Assembly: GCF_000151315.2 (NCBI RefSeq)
Contig: NW_011887314.1
Coordinates: forward strand, 1-12,493
Reading direction: 5' to 3'
Length of the DNA stretch: 12,493 bases
Source of the DNA: Capsaspora owczarzaki ATCC 30864
Lineage: Eukaryota; Opisthokonta; Filasterea
Shown: positions 9,034 to 12,493 of the stretch, piece after piece
Position numbering within the stretch: the first letter of the stretch is position 1
Layout of the letters: every line of letters starts with the position of its first letter
Made by a program: the position numbers and the translations under genes
Notes under the pieces: generated by a model
What the model was told of the DNA's origin: nothing
The model's database searches: none
The model's input: only the letters and a program-made list of their open reading frames with translations

Positions 9034-9590
9034 GATGAGTGCGAGTAAACAAACGCATGGCAATGGAAAGAGTGCAACAGAAGGAATTTGCTGGTTTATT
9101 GACACAAGGACAAAAAAAAAAACAAAAAAAAAAGCAAAAAAACAAAAAAAGCAAAAAAAAAAAAAAAAAAAAACGCCAAGCGTTGAGCGTTGTTTGGCCT
9201 GTTTCGTTTCCGCTCTTTCGTCTTCGTGTTCTTGTACTGATTAGGATTCAGAGGAAGATGAGTGCATGCGTGCACACGCATGAGTGGGAAGAGTGCAAGT
9301 GTTTTGTGGTCTTATCACGATTGGTTTTTTTTTTCCGAGTGTTTGGGGTGGGTTTTTTTTGTGGGTTTTTTTGCTTTTTGCTTTTCGCCATTCTTTCTTT
9401 CGTCGTCTTTTGTCTGCTTTCGTCTTCTTCCGTCTTCTTTCATCTTCTTTCATCTCCTTTCGCCTTCTTTTTCTGATTCCACCTCGAAGAAGATGAGTGC
9501 TTGCAAGCACACTCGTGGAAAGAGTGCACCAAATGTCATTTTTTGTTGGTTTATTTTTTTAATTTTTTATTTTATTTTTTGGTTTGTGTT
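9034..9590. repeat. Three diverged tandem copies of a 223-235 bp module upstream of the nuclease gene
   Basis: Three blocks recur in the same order. GATGAGTGC is at 9034, 9257 and 9492. TGG[A/G]AAGAGTGCA is at 9064, 9285 and 9516. TGGTTT[A/T]TT is at 9092, 9322 and 9547. Start-to-start spacing is 223 and 235 bases. Between the first two blocks each copy has a different inverted repeat: TGCG/CGCA (9040-9043, 9054-9057), ATGCGTG-CA-CACGCAT (9266-9281) and GTGCTTGCAAGCAC (9497-9510). The first copy reaches to within about 20 bases of the nuclease start codon, so the module probably derives from its 5' flank. Confidence 0.7.
9112..9173. repeat. A-rich homopolymer tract (poly-T on the nuclease coding strand)
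   Basis: About 62 bases of A interrupted only by single C or GC. It lies about 100 bases upstream of the nuclease start, inside the first copy of the repeated module. Read on the minus strand it is T-rich and would give a poly-Phe N-terminus if an upstream ATG were used, which argues for the start at 9013. Confidence 0.9.
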
Positions 9591-9855
9591 CCTCTGCCGC
9601 TTCTTCTGACTCTCAATCGCTCGCCTCTCGCGCTCGGTTCCGCCTTGAGATGACCACACACGCATACAAGTGCCTTGTGTGCTGCTGCTCGTGGAGCGAC
9701 AACGCTCGTCATTATCTTATCGTTTTGAAAAAACCGTTCCACATTTGAAATTCAGCTCAGTCCTTTACTTTTCTTCTTTTTTTTTTTCTTGTCCTCGCTT
9801 GGATCTCTGGTCGCTTTTGGGTATTCTTTTCGAGCCACACTCTGTTGCCTTGTCT

Positions 9856-9970
9856 GTACGTGAAATCCTGTGACTGGCGCGTGCTGATGCAGAGCGGATT
9901 GCCTCATGGCTTTGATCGTTTGTTTGATCTTGTTTTTTTTTTTTTGCATTTTTTGCATTTTTTTTTAAAG
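9856..9970 (+). other. Candidate 5'-UTR intron of the LRR gene
   Basis: A strong GTACGTG donor at 9856 is followed 115 bases later by a long T tract ending TTTTAAAG at 9970, only 26 bases before the start codon at 9997. Length and composition match the proven introns of this gene. No coding frame tests it, so it remains a guess. Confidence 0.4.
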
Positions 9971-9996
9971 GTGTGCTTTTTCATTCAACCACAAAC

Positions 9997-12493
9997 ATGA
10001 GGCGAGCCACGCGGTCACCCGTTTGGTGGCTGTTGAGCCTGCTGGTCGTCGCCCGTGTTTCCTCTGGGCAACACGACGCATGCGACTTTTGCGCATGCGA
10101 GGGATTGCCCGTCACCAGAATCACGAATTGTAGTCCAAGTCTCGAGAACGTCCCCACCTGGATTCCACCCTCGGCGGAAGAAATGTAATCGTACCAAAAA
10201 AAAACAAACAAACAAAAAAAAAACCAAAAAAAAAAACCAAAAAAAAAAAAAAAACAGGAAAAACGTTGTCGATTCCAGCTCAACTCGATCATTCCTGACT
10301 GACAGGGTCGTCGTGAACACGGCTATTGGGTTTCTTCTACCCTATGCATTCGTTGGTCTTTCTTCAATGACCGTGCTGTAAGCCCGAGATTTTGATTTGA
10401 CATGTTTGTTCGCGATCTGATTTTGTTTTGTTCACTGTTTTTTTTTTTTTTTTTTTTTTGGTTTGTTTGGTTTTAGCGGCTTACAACTCAACCAGATTTC
10501 AGTCATCCCCGCCCATGCGTTCTCCGGCCTTGACGCCTTGAAAATCTTGTAAGCGATCGTTGCCTCCTTGCCAAACTGTGGATCAATCTGTCGCCCACTT
10601 TACAACTTTACAGGGACCTGCACGGCAACGGCATTTCCGACCTGTCCGCGACTGCGTTTACAGGCCTTTCAGCGCTGACATTTCTGTACGATCACATCAT
10701 TGCTCGTCTTGACGATGTTTTGACGATGAGGCCTGCACCACTGAGAGCCGCTCACTTTGCTCCTGCCATTCAGCGATTTGTCTTCTACCGGTCTCACGCG
10801 GGTTCCGCGCGGAATGTTGGCTGGCCTCAATTCTCTGCAGATTTTGTATGCTAGCTGTCTCGCTGAGTTACCAACATTTCGTGACGGCTAACAATGCTGA
10901 CTCTCTCGTCTTGTCAACAGGGACTTGTCCAACAATCTCCTTTCCAACTTGCCTCCTGGGTTGTTCCGGGATTTGTCCGTACTTGCGCAAGTGAATTTGC
11001 AAGGGAACTTGTTCTTTGAAAACGCAACTGCCCCTCCCGGCACCTACAGATCCGAAGCAGGCAGCTTGTATAGTAAGGCATGCATGACGTTGCTGTGTTT
11101 AGGACTGTTTGTCAATGTTAACTGTTTGTCACAATTTTTGCCTCTTAGAGTGTAGCACGAGGTGTGACACTTGCTACGGAGCGGGCCCAGATGCATGCTG
11201 CGCCACGTACTGCCTCTCATGCAACTCGACCAATTGCACATCGTGCTATGTTGGTTCTGTCATGGTGGACGGTGTTTGTCGCCCACCGGCACCTCTTCAA
11301 ATCATTGCTACCAGCTTCCCCGCCACAGCTTTTTGGAACACTGACATTCAAGGAGTCATTACCCTCCACAATTATGGGAATACCTCGTTGGACAACGTCA
11401 AGTTGGGAATGTGGCACGGGTACGGTCTGCAGCTGAACCTATATCAAGAGCCTGCACCCTACCTATTGCAAGCTCAAGTTCAACAAGAGATAACTAGACT
11501 TGCATCGTCGCTTGACAATAAAATCGACGACATCGGACAAGTTTCCCTTGCTGCAGGTCAAACTCTTGCATTCCCTGTCAAATTCAATCTTCAAGGTCGC
11601 GAGTTGTTGCCCCTGATCTTTTTCGCTCTTTTCGACTCTTGGTCTCTGCTCGTTCAAGATACCAGCGACTCTGTCGGTGTGATTCGGCTCATTAGTCGTG
11701 AGTGATTTGTTTTGTTTTGTTCTTTGTTTGTTCTGTTGTTGGTCGTTTCTTGCCGAGTTTGAATTGCTGACGCGTTTCCTTTACGTTTCTCTTTGCAACG
11801 CTATTCTTGTTGGCCAATCAGCGCAAGAAACCAACATTGCCGTTTCTCCAATCGCCAATGATGCTGAGCTTGTTTGTGGCTGCACACTGGCGATCAACGA
11901 GATGCCTGAACTCATGCTTCGGCGGCCGCTGGCAAAGCACCTTGTCCCCCTCGACACGAACGCCGTTATGGATCGTTTTCAGCTTTGCGCTCTTGCTACG
12001 GGCGGTCGAGTTACACTGCTGAATGTCACCACGGGCTCCAACCGCGCGTCGTGCCAGGAATCGTGCTTCAACTCGCCAACCTGCTCCTCCTTCTTGACCA
12101 ACGATCCTTACGCTGCAAACACGGATCGGAGCATCCCACCGCTGTGCATTTTGAGCGGGGCTGATCGATTCGACAAGCAGTACCGACCAATCAACGCACT
12201 TCGCCGTGACACGTACCTTCAAGTCGACGACGTTATTGCTGCCAACTCGAGCGCCAATCTGAACAACATCACGTCCTTTCGCACTTTCGACGCACGCTTC
12301 CCGGATCGACCGTCTGTTACCACGACGATTTTGGCAGGCCCTGGGAGGATTATCGCTCAACCTTTCGCTCCACATGCCGTTGAAGTCGTCTCTGGGTTTT
12401 ACGTCGCCAGCACGACGGCTGATTTCCGGTTTGCGCTGTTGGTCAACCCCGCATTGCCTACCGTTGAATTGGAGTTTATCGAAGCCGAAGTTC
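9997..12493 (+). CDS. Leucine-rich-repeat surface or secreted protein with Cys-rich domain, 5' part (partial)
   Basis: Eight exons: 9997-10184, 10306-10377, 10477-10548, 10614-10685, 10774-10845, 10921-11072, 11149-11697 and 11822-12493, open at the right edge (616 codons so far). Exon 1 encodes a signal peptide (MRRATRSPVWWLLSLLVVARVSSG) and a Cys-rich LRR cap (CDFCACEG...C). Exons 2-5 are each exactly 72 bp, phase 2 at both ends, and each encodes one 24-residue LRR such as DLHGNGISDLSATAFTGLSA. Exon 6 gives a last LRR (DLSNNLLSNLPPGLFRDLSV) and a short cap. Exon 7 opens with a Cys cluster spaced like growth-factor-receptor/furin repeats (C-x3-C-x2-C-x7-CC-x3-C-x2-C-x4-C-x2-C), followed by an extracellular region with Asn-glycosylation sites that I do not recognise. 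No membrane segment is reached. It is likely an adhesion or receptor ectodomain; a C-terminal kinase is possible but unseen. Confidence 0.85.
10196..10256 (+). repeat. A-rich tract in LRR intron 1
   Basis: Runs of 8-15 A separated by CC or C fill the 121-bp first intron, directly upstream of exon 2. This is unusual because the acceptor side is purine-rich instead of pyrimidine-rich; the acceptor itself (TGACTGACAG, ending 10305) follows about 50 bases of mixed sequence. Confidence 0.9.
10438..10459 (+). repeat. T22 homopolymer in LRR intron 2
   Basis: An uninterrupted run of 22 T precedes the TTTTAG acceptor of the second intron. It probably serves as the pyrimidine tract. It is complementary to the A-rich tract of the preceding intron. 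Confidence 0.95.

Larger units (their letters stand above)
9014..9996. promoter_or_regulatory. Divergent spacer shared by the nuclease (-) and LRR (+) genes
   Basis: This 983-bp spacer lies between the start codons of two genes read away from each other, so it should hold both promoters. It contains the three-copy module listed separately, an A-rich tract at 9112-9173, T-rich tracts at 9540-9590 and 9928-9965, and pyrimidine-rich TCTTC repeats around 9390-9475. Open frames here are low-complexity Phe, Lys or Ser runs and not genes. No TATA box or RNA gene was recognised. Confidence 0.6.

Noticed and set aside
9014-9154. N-terminal extension of the nuclease from an ATG at 9154 (or 9058)
   Set aside because: The 9154 extension is poly-Phe/Cys encoded by a homopolymer tract. 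The ATG at 9013 is followed at once by a normal signal peptide. The ATG at 9058 is possible but adds a His-rich stretch that weakens the signal peptide.
9034-9590. CRISPR array or transposon reading of the three-copy module
   Set aside because: Copies are diverged, spaced over 220 bp and lack terminal inverted repeats, target duplications or an open frame. The host is clearly eukaryotic.
9039-9609. Plus-strand frames rich in Lys or Phe in the divergent spacer
   Set aside because: They are produced by A and T homopolymers and lack any protein-like pattern.
11818-12375. Minus-strand 185-codon frame in the LRR gene's last exon
   Set aside because: It is antisense to an exon joined by good splice sites, and its composition is that of a shadow frame.

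Overview
The window comes from a compact, intron-bearing nuclear genome of a eukaryote, most likely a free-living phagotrophic protist. Four protein genes are packed into 12.5 kb. Their introns are short (65-124 bp) with GT...AG ends, intergenic gaps are about 0.3-1 kb, coding DNA is GC-rich, and introns and spacers carry long A or T homopolymers. A cysteine-rich leucine-rich-repeat (LRR) surface protein with one exon per repeat, next to lysosome-type hydrolases, would suit a unicellular relative of animals such as a filasterean. That placement is inference only; no marker gene in the window fixes the lineage.

Layout from left to right. Positions 1-195 (+) hold the last codons of a pepsin-family aspartic peptidase, split by one intron, with an AATAAA signal behind it. 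A 489-bp spacer follows. Positions 807-3557 (+) hold a two-exon ankyrin-repeat protein of about 882 residues. A short convergent spacer carries a 115-bp (GA)n tract. Positions 3847-9013 (-) hold a very large secreted protein of about 1,690 residues. It joins an N-terminal DNase II-like domain, whose two catalytic HxK motifs are both degraded, to a C-terminal DNA/RNA non-specific endonuclease (NUC/ENDOD1-like) domain, whose active site is intact. One intron (5484-5572) interrupts the nuclease domain, and an apparent one-base frame break lies near 8720. Positions 9014-9996 are a divergent spacer with three diverged copies of an ordered sequence module and long A/T tracts. Positions 9997-12493 (+) hold the 5' part of an eight-exon (so far) gene for a secreted or membrane LRR protein; it runs off the right edge.

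The most interesting object is the two-nuclease fusion: an apparently dead DNase II fold kept in frame with a live ββα-metal nuclease, behind one signal peptide. With the neighbouring aspartic peptidase it hints at digestion of food or foreign DNA and protein in the endolysosomal or extracellular space. Clustering of two unrelated hydrolases may still be chance. Gene models come from reading splice sites, frames and family motifs by eye; no database search was possible.
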